A DNA stretch of 39,333 nt, taken from positions 1 through 39,333 of the forward strand of contig CAMZFV010000029.1 in the NCBI GenBank assembly GCA_947306175.1. The letters are read 5' to 3'. The notes below the pieces were generated by a model. The model was not told the DNA's origin. It was given only the letters and a program-made list of their open reading frames with translations, and did no database searches. Each line of letters starts with the position of its first letter. Positions within the stretch are counted from its first letter, which is position 1. Positions 17,165 to 24,080 of the stretch are shown in pieces. This stretch comes from an uncultured Prevotellaceae bacterium. Lineage in GTDB: Bacteria; Bacteroidota; Bacteroidia; Bacteroidales; Muribaculaceae. Both the position numbers and the translations under genes were made by a program.

Positions 17165-18979
17165 ATGAAAAAAATGTTACTAATCGCTGCCATGGCAGCA
17201 GTAGCCCTGGGCGCAAGCGCCGGCTACAATCTTGAAAAAGTGTGGGAGATTACAGATGTATCTCTCTTGCCCGTTGCTGATTGCCGTCAAGGTTTTGGCA
17301 TGAATGGCAAATTCTACATCAACAACAAGGCTGATCAGACAGTTTATGTTGTTGACGAGAATGGCTTAACCGGCGAGACATTCCCCGGTGGTTCCAATTG
17401 CGCCTGCACCCGCGATGAGGCAGGGAATATCATTGTGAGCACTGCGGCCTTCCCGGCTGTATGGTCGGATGTTACTACCATCAAAGTCATTGATCCTTCA
17501 ACCGGCGATGTCGTTGAATACACAGTTCCTATCGAAGATTGTGGCTTTGCTGGACGTAGCGATTTCTTAGGTTTCCCCAAAGGCAACCTCTTGGAGGACG
17601 GTGTTCTTTACTTCACTGGCAAGGATAATGACGGTATTTGTGTGATGACCATTTCAGATGGTGAGGTTAACATGGACGAATGCTATCATGCCGTGTGTGA
17701 AGGCTTGTCACGAGACAACATGACTGTCATCAATTCCTTCACTGATATCAATGGTTATGAATTGCTGCTGTACGTATATCGTAGTCAGATTCAAAATCAA
17801 CTAACGGCTTACGTCAAAGTGTTAACCGCTGACGAGTATGGGAACTATACCGCAACCACTCATTTCCTTCCCGAAAAAGGTGCATCTAATGGAACGTTCC
17901 CGTTCGTTTGGAATGGCAAACAGTTGTACCTCTATCCAACAGTAGAGAACTTACAATGGTCCGCTTATCGTGATGGCTTTGCTATCGCTGAGGCTGATGC
18001 TGAAACTCCATTGTTCCAGGTTCCCATTACAGCACAGACCAATCCGAATGCTTATCAAGGCAACTGGTTGAATGCCGAGGTGGACGCAGATGGTGTAACC
18101 ATCTATCAATATGTTCCTGGCTACTGCCTGCGTGTATGGCGTCTGACCTACGATTTGGTTTACACGGTTGTTGGTCCTGATAATGTCTTTGGCAGCAACT
18201 GGGACCCCGCTGACGAAAACAATGACATGGTGATGGGCGAGGACGGCATCTACACCTGGAGCACCGAAGGCGTTACCCTCTTCGGTGACTTAGAGTTCAA
18301 GGTTGTTGGTGACCACAGCTACAGCATCTATGAGTGGCCCATGGGTCAGAACAACTGGGTTGCCCACTTGACCGAAGGTGAAGGCATCTATGACGTCCTG
18401 ATCACTTTCGATCCCAACGCTGATGACGCTGACCGCATCACCTGCACCCTGACCAAGACCGGTGAAGTTGGTCCTGTCGAGCACACCTACACCGTTGCTG
18501 GTACCGAAAACCTCTTCGGCTCGAATTGGGATCCGACAGACGCCAACAACGATATGGTGAAGGGTGAAGACGGCATCTATACCTGGAGCGCTGAAGGCGT
18601 AATCTTTAGGGAGGATGTCCACATCGAGTTCAAGGTCGTTCAAGACCATTCATGGGCAGTTAACTGGCCGACTCAGAACTGGAAGGTTGACCTTGAGGCT
18701 GGTACATACGACATTGTGATCACCTTCGATCCCGCTGCCGATGTCATGGACAAGATCACCTTTACCGCTACCCGCACTGATGTGCCGCCCGTTGGATTGC
18801 GTGGTGACGTGAATCTCGACGGTCAGGTAGCTGTTGACGATGCAACCTTGCTCATCGATATCCTGCTCAGCGGAGGTGAAGCTCCTGCATCTGCCGACGC
18901 CAACCTCGACGAGGAGATCGGTATCTCGGATGTAACAACGATCATCGACTATCTGCTCTCTGGCGTTTGGCCCGACTAA
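17165..18979 (+). CDS. Secreted protein with two SusE/F-like repeats and a divergent dockerin
   Basis: The product is 604 aa. The signal peptide MKKMLLIAAMAAVALGASA has no lipobox Cys. Residues ~20-325 form a beta-rich domain (GMNGKFYINNKADQTVYVVDENG) of propeller type. Residues ~333-430 and ~441-540 are two tandem homologous modules beginning YTVVGPDNVFGSNWDP and YTVAGTENLFGSNWDP, each containing NNDMVxGEDGIYTWS and FKVVxDHS; this is the look of SusE/SusF-type starch-binding modules. The C-terminal 547-604 is a dockerin-like pair (GDVNLDGQVAVDDA, ADANLDEEIGISDV) whose second repeat lacks some canonical Ca ligands. Glycan binding is inference. It has its own promoter and terminator, so it is monocistronic. 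Confidence 0.78.
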   Translation: MKKMLLIAAMAAVALGASAGYNLEKVWEITDVSLLPVADCRQGFGMNGKFYINNKADQTVYVVDENGLTGETFPGGSNCACTRDEAGNIIVSTAAFPAVWSDVTTIKVIDPSTGDVVEYTVPIEDCGFAGRSDFLGFPKGNLLEDGVLYFTGKDNDGICVMTISDGEVNMDECYHAVCEGLSRDNMTVINSFTDINGYELLLYVYRSQIQNQLTAYVKVLTADEYGNYTATTHFLPEKGASNGTFPFVWNGKQLYLYPTVENLQWSAYRDGFAIAEADAETPLFQVPITAQTNPNAYQGNWLNAEVDADGVTIYQYVPGYCLRVWRLTYDLVYTVVGPDNVFGSNWDPADENNDMVMGEDGIYTWSTEGVTLFGDLEFKVVGDHSYSIYEWPMGQNNWVAHLTEGEGIYDVLITFDPNADDADRITCTLTKTGEVGPVEHTYTVAGTENLFGSNWDPTDANNDMVKGEDGIYTWSAEGVIFREDVHIEFKVVQDHSWAVNWPTQNWKVDLEAGTYDIVITFDPAADVMDKITFTATRTDVPPVGLRGDVNLDGQVAVDDATLLIDILLSGGEAPASADANLDEEIGISDVTTIIDYLLSGVWPD

Positions 18980-19004
18980 TTTCCCACAAGGATAAATCCT
19001 AACA

Positions 19005-19039
19005 TGGCGGGGCACCGTTGAGTGTCCCGCCAGTTTTTT
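19005..19039 (+). terminator. Rho-independent terminator after the dockerin/SusE-like gene
   Basis: Stem TGGCGGGGCAC with GTGTCCCGCCA, 7-base loop, followed by GTTTTTT. It lies 25 bp after the stop codon. Confidence 0.85.
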
Positions 19040-19068
19040 GCTTTATCGGGTTTTTCAAGGGCCACTTT

Positions 19069-19099
19069 ATTGCGTTTCCAATAAATATGGTTATCTTTG
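19069..19099 (+). promoter_or_regulatory. Promoter of speA
   Basis: ATTG at 19069-19072 (imperfect -33), 19 bases, TATCTTTG at 19092-19099 (perfect -7). About 50 nt upstream of the GTG start. Confidence 0.65.
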
Positions 19100-19149
19100 C
19101 GCTCACATTTATCCGCATTGTATCACCCGACTAAAACAAACCAATAGCC

Positions 19150-21066
19150 GTGTCAGCAATCAACAAATGGCGCATCGAGGACAGCGCCGAACTCTACAAT
19201 ATCGGAGGCTGGGGCCTCAAGTATTTCTCCATCAACGAGAACGGTCACGTCACTGTCACACCCAAGCACAGTTGCGTGCCCGTGGATCTGGTCGACGTGA
19301 TGGACGAACTTCACTCCCGCAAGGTGACCGCACCTGTATTGTTGCGTTTCCCCGACATCCTGGATAACCGTATCGACAAGATTTCCAGCTGCTTCAAGAA
19401 GGCAGCCAAGGAGTATGAATACCAGGGCGCCAACTTCATCGTCTATCCCATCAAAGTGAACCAGATGAGGCAGGTTGTGGAAGAAATCATCGGCCACGGC
19501 AAAAAGTTCAACATCGGTCTGGAAGCCGGCAGTAAGCCCGAGCTGCATGCCGTGCTGGCCAGCAACATGACCGACCTGAATGCCAATCCCGTCATCATTT
19601 GCAACGGCTATAAGGACGAGGGCTATGTCGAACTCGCCTTGCTGGCCCAAAAGATGGGACGCCGCATTTTTATCGTCGTTGAGAAACTCAGCGAGCTGGC
19701 TCTCATTGACCGTGTGGCCCAGCGCCTGAACATCCGTCCTAACATTGGCTTCCGCATCAAGCTGTCGAGCAGCGGCAGCGGCAAGTGGGAAGAGAGCGGT
19801 GGCGACAGCAGCAAGTTTGGCCTGAACACCAGCGAACTCTTCAGCGCCATCGACTACCTGCGTGAACACAAGCTGGAAGACTGCCTCAAGCTCATCCACT
19901 TCCATATCGGCAGCCAAATCACCAAAATCCGCCGTATCAAGAATGCGTTGCGCGAGGCCGCACAGTTCTATGTCCAGCTGGCCAAGTTGGGCTTTGACGT
20001 GGAATATGTCGATATCGGCGGCGGTCTGGGTGTGGACTATGATGGTACCCGTTCCAGCGCCAGCAGCCACTCGATGAACTACAGCATCCAGGAGTATGTC
20101 AACGATGCCGTCTATACCCTGGTTGACGCCAGCAATAAGAACGACCTCAAGCATCCCAACATTATCACCGAGAGCGGCCGCTCACTCACAGCCCACCACT
20201 CTGTGCTCGTGGTTGACGTGCTCGAGACCACCTCGCTGCCCGAATGGGACGACAAGGTGGATACCGTCAGCGAGAACGATGACGAGCTGGTTCGCGACAT
20301 GTACGAGATCTGGGACAAGATCAACCAGGCCCGCCTGCTCGAAGACTGGCACGATGCCCTGCAGATACGCGACGAGGCGCTCGACCGCTTCTCATTGGGA
20401 CTCATCGACCTGCGCACCCGTGCCATGGTCGAGAAACTCTTCTGGTCCATCGCCCGCGATGTTGACGGCTTTGTCCGCAACATGAAGCATGCCCCCGATG
20501 AGTTGCGCTCCGTGAGCCGCATGTTGCCCGACAAGTACTTCTGCAACTTCTCGCTGTTCCAGTCGTTGCCCGACGCTTGGGCCATCGATCAGGTGTTCCC
20601 CGTGATGCCCATCGACCGCCTTACCGAACGCCCCACCCGCTTTGCCACCTTGCAGGATATGACCTGCGATAGCGATGGCAAACTCAATAACTTCATCTCG
20701 GCTCAAGGCATAGCCCACTCGCTGCCTGTCCACAAACTCAAGGAAGGCCAGCATTACTACCTGGGCATCTTCCTCGTGGGCGCCTATCAGGAGATTTTGG
20801 GTGACATGCACAACCTGTTCGGCGACACCAACGCGGTCCACATCAACGTCTTCAAGGATCACTACGAGATCGACCAGGTGATTGATGGCGAGACCGTTGC
20901 CGAGGTGCTCGATTATGTCGAGTTCAACCCCAAGCAGCTCGTCCGCAACGTTGAGACCTGGGTGAGTGAGTCCATCCGCTCCGGCAAAATCACCAGCGAG
21001 GAAGGCAACGAGTTCGTCCGCAACTTCCGCTCGGGATTATATGGTTACACCTATCTCGAGAAATAG
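19150..21066 (+). CDS. speA: Biosynthetic arginine decarboxylase
   Basis: The product is 638 aa, full length. It converts arginine to agmatine with PLP, the first step of the alternative polyamine route. The GTG start gives MSAINKWRIEDSAELYNIGGWG, matching the usual N-terminus of the family (KWRIEDSxELYNIxxWG); no in-frame ATG is available nearby. The PLP lysine is Lys102 in FIVYPIKVNQ. Other signatures: GLEAGSKPEL, GFRIKLSSSGSGKW, IHFHIGSQI, YVDIGGGLGVDYDG and TESGRSLTAHHSVLV; the C-terminus ends in RSGLYGYTYLEK. It is separated from truA by a repeat-flanked four-helix-bundle gene. Confidence 0.96.
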   Translation: MSAINKWRIEDSAELYNIGGWGLKYFSINENGHVTVTPKHSCVPVDLVDVMDELHSRKVTAPVLLRFPDILDNRIDKISSCFKKAAKEYEYQGANFIVYPIKVNQMRQVVEEIIGHGKKFNIGLEAGSKPELHAVLASNMTDLNANPVIICNGYKDEGYVELALLAQKMGRRIFIVVEKLSELALIDRVAQRLNIRPNIGFRIKLSSSGSGKWEESGGDSSKFGLNTSELFSAIDYLREHKLEDCLKLIHFHIGSQITKIRRIKNALREAAQFYVQLAKLGFDVEYVDIGGGLGVDYDGTRSSASSHSMNYSIQEYVNDAVYTLVDASNKNDLKHPNIITESGRSLTAHHSVLVVDVLETTSLPEWDDKVDTVSENDDELVRDMYEIWDKINQARLLEDWHDALQIRDEALDRFSLGLIDLRTRAMVEKLFWSIARDVDGFVRNMKHAPDELRSVSRMLPDKYFCNFSLFQSLPDAWAIDQVFPVMPIDRLTERPTRFATLQDMTCDSDGKLNNFISAQGIAHSLPVHKLKEGQHYYLGIFLVGAYQEILGDMHNLFGDTNAVHINVFKDHYEIDQVIDGETVAEVLDYVEFNPKQLVRNVETWVSESIRSGKITSEEGNEFVRNFRSGLYGYTYLEK

Positions 21067-21067
21067 G

Positions 21068-21151
21068 TTTTTAGTCCTTAGTTTTTAGTCCTTAGTTTTT
21101 AGTCCTTAGTTTTTAGTCCTTAGTTTTTAGTCCTTAGTTTCTAGTCCTTAG
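21068..21151. repeat. Family C tandem array: six copies of a 14-mer (TTTTTAGTCCTTAG)
   Basis: Six head-to-tail copies of TTTTTAGTCCTTAG fill 21068-21151 without gaps; the last differs at one base (TTTCTAGTCCTTAG). The array begins two bases after the speA stop codon. An inverted partner stands after the four-helix-bundle gene at 21541-21564, and a further degenerate array is at 26664-26705. Confidence 0.93.
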
Positions 21152-21162
21152 TTGATAGCGCT

Positions 21163-21522
21163 ATGAAATCAAGCAACTTTAGAGATTTGACCGTTTGGCA
21201 GAAAGCCATGGATTTGACAGTCGAGATTTACAAGCTCATCAAGAACCTTCCCAAAGAGGAGACCTTTGCGCTTTCTGATCAGATTCGACGTGCTGCAGTA
21301 TCGATACCCTCAAATATAGCAGAAGGACAAGGACGGGTAACAGCTAAAGAATTCATTCGATTTCTATCGATGGCACGAGGATCTCTTTGTGAACTCTCAA
21401 CTCAAATTGAGCTTTGCGAGAGATTGAACTATTTAGATCAATCTCAAGCAGCACCCATACAGGATCAAATTTCAGAAATCGCTAAAATGTTATATGCTCT
21501 CGCCAACTCAGTTCACGACTAA
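21163..21522 (+). CDS. Four-helix-bundle protein (S23/IVS-type, Avd-like)
   Basis: The product is 119 aa. The sequence FRDLTVWQKAMDLTVEIYKLI, RRAAVSIPSNIAEGQGR and FIRFLSMARGSLCELSTQIEL is diagnostic of the TIGR02436-type four-helix-bundle family. These proteins are encoded in intervening sequences of 23S rRNA genes in some bacteria and as stand-alone genes; they resemble the Avd accessory protein of diversity-generating retroelements, a basic pentamer that binds nucleic acid. The molecular role of stand-alone copies is not established. Here it is AT-richer than speA and truA and is bracketed by family C repeats in opposite orientation, which suggests arrival as a unit. There is no reverse transcriptase nearby, so it is not part of a DGR. 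Confidence 0.93.
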   Translation: MKSSNFRDLTVWQKAMDLTVEIYKLIKNLPKEETFALSDQIRRAAVSIPSNIAEGQGRVTAKEFIRFLSMARGSLCELSTQIELCERLNYLDQSQAAPIQDQISEIAKMLYALANSVHD

Positions 21523-21540
21523 AACTGAATGCTGATGCCA

Positions 21541-21564
21541 ACTAAGGACTAAGGACTAAAAACT
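21541..21564. repeat. Family C repeat, inverted copy downstream of the four-helix-bundle gene
   Basis: ACTAAGGACTAAGGACTAAA continuing to AACT is the reverse complement of AGTTTTTAGTCC-TTAGTCC-TTAGT, i.e. the family C 14-mer with one 7-base partial unit. It lies opposite in orientation to the array at 21068-21151 and 12 bp before truA. Confidence 0.85.
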
Positions 21565-21575
21565 ATAAACTAATA

Positions 21576-22319
21576 ATGCGGTACTTTATTAGTCTTGGTT
21601 ATCGGGGGGCGGCCTACCATGGGTGGCAGGTGCAGCCCCATGACACCTCGGTGCAGCAGGTCATCGAGGAGGCGCTGGCTACACTGCTGCGCATCCCGAC
21701 GCCTGTCACTGGTGCGGGCCGTACCGATGCAGGCGTCAATGCTCGCCTCATGGTGGCCCACTTTGATGTGGAGCAGCCCATAGCTGACCCCCAGCGCCTC
21801 GTCCATAGCCTCAACGCCCTGCTGCCGCCCGACATCGCCATTTACAGCATCCAGGCCGTCCATGACGACGCCCATGCCCGCTTTGACGCCACCAGCCGCA
21901 CTTACAAGTACTTCGCCGTCACCCACAAGGACCCCTTCCGCTACCCCTTGAGCTGGAAATGTCCCCCTGACCTCGACTTCGACCTGATGAACCAGGCTGC
22001 GGCCCGCTTGCTGGACTATACCGACTTCACCTCCTTCTCCAAACTGCATACCGACGTCAAGACCAACAACTGCCGCATCTCCCATGCCCAATGGACCCAA
22101 GAGGACGACCAGTGGGTCTTCACCATCACCGCCGACCGCTTCCTGCGCAACATGGTGCGCGCCATCGTCGGCACCCTCGTCGAGGTAGGCCGCCACAAGA
22201 TAACGGTACAGGAATTCTGCAACATTATCGAGCGCAAAGACCGCTGCGCCGCCGGCACATCCATGCCCGGCCACGCCCTCTTCCTGTGGAACATCACCTA
22301 CCCCTACCCTCTTTTATAA
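21576..22319 (+). CDS. truA: tRNA pseudouridine(38-40) synthase
   Basis: The product is 247 aa. It isomerises U38-U40 in the anticodon arm of tRNAs. Signatures: [18 protein letters not shown] at the start, the catalytic loop [19 protein letters not shown] with Asp51, [20 protein letters not shown] and [19 protein letters not shown]. The ATG lies just after the family C inverted repeat. The length is standard. The next genes (rplU, rpmA) have their own promoter, about 300 bp downstream. Confidence 0.95.
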   Translation: MRYFISLGYRGAAYHGWQVQPHDTSVQQVIEEALATLLRIPTPVTGAGRTDAGVNARLMVAHFDVEQPIADPQRLVHSLNALLPPDIAIYSIQAVHDDAHARFDATSRTYKYFAVTHKDPFRYPLSWKCPPDLDFDLMNQAAARLLDYTDFTSFSKLHTDVKTNNCRISHAQWTQEDDQWVFTITADRFLRNMVRAIVGTLVEVGRHKITVQEFCNIIERKDRCAAGTSMPGHALFLWNITYPYPLL

Positions 22320-22620
22320 ACCACAAACCTATAGATCGAGAACTGCCATTGACTGTCAAAAAGCAATGGGGTGGTTTTTGTTGTTTTTTGCAACCCATTG
22401 ATTATCAGTGCCGCTTTTGTCTGTCACAAAACAAAAGAGGTGCGGGGGAATCATTAATGAATGTTAAAAGCATTCCAGTCCCTATCCTGTTTGCAAAGGT
22501 AATAGGACAGGAAAGGGCAGTCCATGCCAAAAAGCAAAAACCAGTTTTGAACTCACGGAATAATAATGATAAGGGTTGTGTTTCGGTTAATTCGTGAAAT
22601 TCGTAGTTAAAAAATTGTCA
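22320..22620. other. Intergenic region between truA and rplU without a supported gene
   Basis: About 300 bp. It contains a possible stem CAATGGG (22364-22370) with CCCATTG (22394-22400), a pair of adjacent complementary pentamers around 22481-22511 (CCTATCCTGT and ATAGGACAGG), and at 22590-22612 a half copy of family A (AATTCGTGAAATTCGTAGTT). Short ORFs here lack family resemblance. It may hold remnants of repeats rather than genes. Confidence 0.5.
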
Positions 22621-22626
22621 AGGTTG

Positions 22627-22657
22627 CTTGTCAGTTCGGGGAAAAGTATTACCTTTG
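22627..22657 (+). promoter_or_regulatory. Promoter and ~90-nt leader of the rplU-rpmA operon
   Basis: CTTG at 22627-22630, 19 bases, TACCTTTG at 22650-22657. The leader 22660-22747 is GC-rich at first (CACCCGCATTAGTGCCCGCG) and precedes a ribosomal protein operon, so it may bind L21 autogenously; that is inference. Confidence 0.65.
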
Positions 22658-22747
22658 CACCCGCATTAGTGCCCGCGGGGCTTGGCAAAGTACTGGGTAA
22701 AGACGTCCAGTCGCCTCAGGGACAGTTATTTAAACTACAAGATTAAA

Positions 22748-23068
22748 ATGTACGCAATTGTAGAAATTCAGGGACAGCAGTTCCGTGCCGAGAGCGGCAA
22801 GAAGTTGTATGTCCACTATCTCGGCGACGATCGCAAGGAAGGTGACTCTGTAGAGTTTGACCGCGTCCTTCTCGTTGATGCCGACGGTGCCGTTAAGGTT
22901 GGCGCACCTACCGTCGAAGGTGCAAAGGTTGTTTGCGAGGTAAAGGCTCCCCTCGTGAAAGGTGAACACATCATCGTTTTCAAGAAGAAACGTCGCAAAG
23001 GCTATCGCCGTCTCAACGGCCATCGCCAGCAGTTCACTCAGCTTGAGATTAAAGAAGTCATTGCTTAA
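22748..23068 (+). CDS. rplU: 50S ribosomal protein L21
   Basis: The product is 106 aa from the ATG at 22748 ([19 protein letters not shown]), which matches L21 N-termini. An in-frame upstream ATG at 22682 would add 22 residues without family support and lies in the leader. The C-terminal [20 protein letters not shown] is the typical basic L21 motif that contacts 23S rRNA. It is the first gene of the conserved rplU-rpmA pair, 30 bp before rpmA. Confidence 0.96.
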   Translation: MYAIVEIQGQQFRAESGKKLYVHYLGDDRKEGDSVEFDRVLLVDADGAVKVGAPTVEGAKVVCEVKAPLVKGEHIIVFKKKRRKGYRRLNGHRQQFTQLEIKEVIA

Positions 23069-23098
23069 TTAACCATTTAAAAATCACAACTCTAGATT

Positions 23099-23368
23099 AT
23101 GGCACATAAAAAAGGTGTCGGCAGTTCTAAGAACGGCCGCGAGAGCGAAAGCAAACGTCTCGGCGTGAAGATTTTTGGTGGTCAGTTTGCCAAGGCCGGT
23201 AACATCATCCGCCGTCAGCGCGGTACCCAGCATCGTCCCGGTCAGAACGTTGGCATGGGCAAGGACCACACTCTGTATGCTCTGGTTGACGGTACTGTAG
23301 AGTTCCAGCACCGCGCTGGTCACACCTACATTAACGTGATCGAAGCTCCCAAGGAGGAACAGAACTAA
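23099..23368 (+). CDS. rpmA: 50S ribosomal protein L27
   Basis: The product is 89 aa starting [20 protein letters not shown], the standard L27 N-terminus reaching the peptidyl-transferase centre; no N-terminal processing extension of the Firmicutes type is present. It continues with [23 protein letters not shown] and [13 protein letters not shown]. It is cotranscribed with rplU and followed by a strong terminator. Confidence 0.97.
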   Translation: MAHKKGVGSSKNGRESESKRLGVKIFGGQFAKAGNIIRRQRGTQHRPGQNVGMGKDHTLYALVDGTVEFQHRAGHTYINVIEAPKEEQN

Positions 23369-23398
23369 ACAAAGGAACACAATCCCAACCCTAAGGGA

Positions 23399-23439
23399 AT
23401 GAGGGTGAGCGCCACATCGGTGCCCACCCTCATTTATTT
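23399..23439 (+). terminator. Rho-independent terminator of rplU-rpmA
   Basis: Stem ATGAGGGTG...GCC with GGT...CACCCTCAT (23399-23433), followed by TTATTT. It lies 31 bp after rpmA. Confidence 0.85.
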
Positions 23440-23466
23440 GGTGTCATTGTACAAGGCAATGCCTTG

Positions 23467-23532
23467 CACTACCTCAACCGCCTGAAAGTGCTAATACTCC
23501 ACTACCTCAACCGCCTGGCAGAACTAATACTC
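23467..23532. repeat. 33-bp tandem duplication at the 3' end of the DUF1232 gene
   Basis: Two adjacent 33-bp units, each CACTACCTCAACCGCCTG + 6 variable bases + CTAATACTC. The right-hand unit carries the stop codon and last codons of the minus-strand DUF1232 gene (VEY-stop), the left-hand unit duplicates it outside the gene. The two units differ only at the 6-base block. Confidence 0.85.
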
Positions 23533-23964
23533 CACGGCCTCGACGTCGATGATGCGGGGATCGTTGACGTCATAGTGAGGGATGGTGAGGTCGTCTTCCT
23601 CGCCTTCCTCTGGGCCGAACCATTCGCGCAGCCGCTCTCGGGCCTTGCGTTCAATCTCGGGCGTGATGTATTTCTTCATTGTGAACAGTGCCCAAGCCAA
23701 TGCGGCAAGGTCATCGGTGAAACCCAGTCCCAGAATGACATCGGGGATGAAGTCCAGCGGCAGGATAAAGTAGCCCAACGCGCCGAGCACCTTGAGCTTC
23801 AAACTGCGAGGCACGGCTGGGTCACGCGAGACGTAATAGAGCACAAGAACATAATAGACTGCCTTGCGGCCTGCCTTCTTGGCCACTTTGCTCAGCTTCT
23901 TCCACAACTTGCTGTCGTTGAAGTACTGAGCGTAATCGTCAAGGTTGATGTTGTTGATTGACAT
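23524..23964 (-). CDS. DUF1232 (YkvA-like) membrane protein
   Basis: The product is 146 aa. The DUF1232 core is LKLKVLGALGYFILPLDFIPDVILGLGFTDD (residues ~75-105), a short amphipathic/transmembrane segment containing the conserved PLDFIPD motif, followed by AALAWALFTMKKYITPEI. Preceding residues (YYVLVLYYV) may add another hydrophobic stretch. Function of the family is unknown. The C-terminus is acidic (EEGEEDDLTIP). The gene stands alone, 114 bp from gldE with a family B repeat between them, and its 3' end has been tandemly duplicated. Confidence 0.85.
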   Translation of the reverse strand: MSINNINLDDYAQYFNDSKLWKKLSKVAKKAGRKAVYYVLVLYYVSRDPAVPRSLKLKVLGALGYFILPLDFIPDVILGLGFTDDLAALAWALFTMKKYITPEIERKARERLREWFGPEEGEEDDLTIPHYDVNDPRIIDVEAVEY

Positions 23965-24019
23965 CCTAAATCACATGAATTGGTTAACTGCAACACCTTG
24001 CAGCAAATCGCGTGCCAAA

Positions 24020-24080
24020 TTAGGCTTTAGGCCTTAGGTTTTAGGCTTTAGGGGCATCCGCTTCCTAATGCCTGACGCCT
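24020..24080. repeat. Family B inverted repeat downstream of gldE
   Basis: TTAGGCTTTAGGCCTTAGG and TTTTAGGCTTTAGG form the left arm (24020-24052), the centre is GGCATCCGCTTCC, and the right arm TAATGCCTGACGCCTA runs into the gldE stop codon (CTA, 24079-24081). Same organisation as at 4861-4932. Confidence 0.75.

Noticed and set aside
19153..20154. 333-codon minus-strand frame opposite speA
   Set aside because: Shadow of the conserved arginine decarboxylase.
21068..21151. Possible CRISPR-like array
   Set aside because: The 14-bp units are contiguous with no spacers, and no cas genes are present; it is a simple tandem repeat.
21163..21522. Diversity-generating retroelement suggested by the Avd-like protein
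   Set aside because: No reverse transcriptase, template repeat or variable C-type lectin target occurs within the window.
21570..22274. 234-codon minus-strand frame opposite truA
   Set aside because: Shadow; truA carries the catalytic GRTDAGV motif.
22494..22501. Minus-strand promoter between truA and rplU
   Set aside because: TACCTTTG is present, but the nearest TTTG is 26 bases away rather than 19-21, and no minus-strand gene follows except antisense to truA.
22682..23068. Upstream ATG for L21
   Set aside because: The 22 additional residues have no match to L21 N-termini and fall in the leader of the promoter at 22627; ATG 22748 is the family start.
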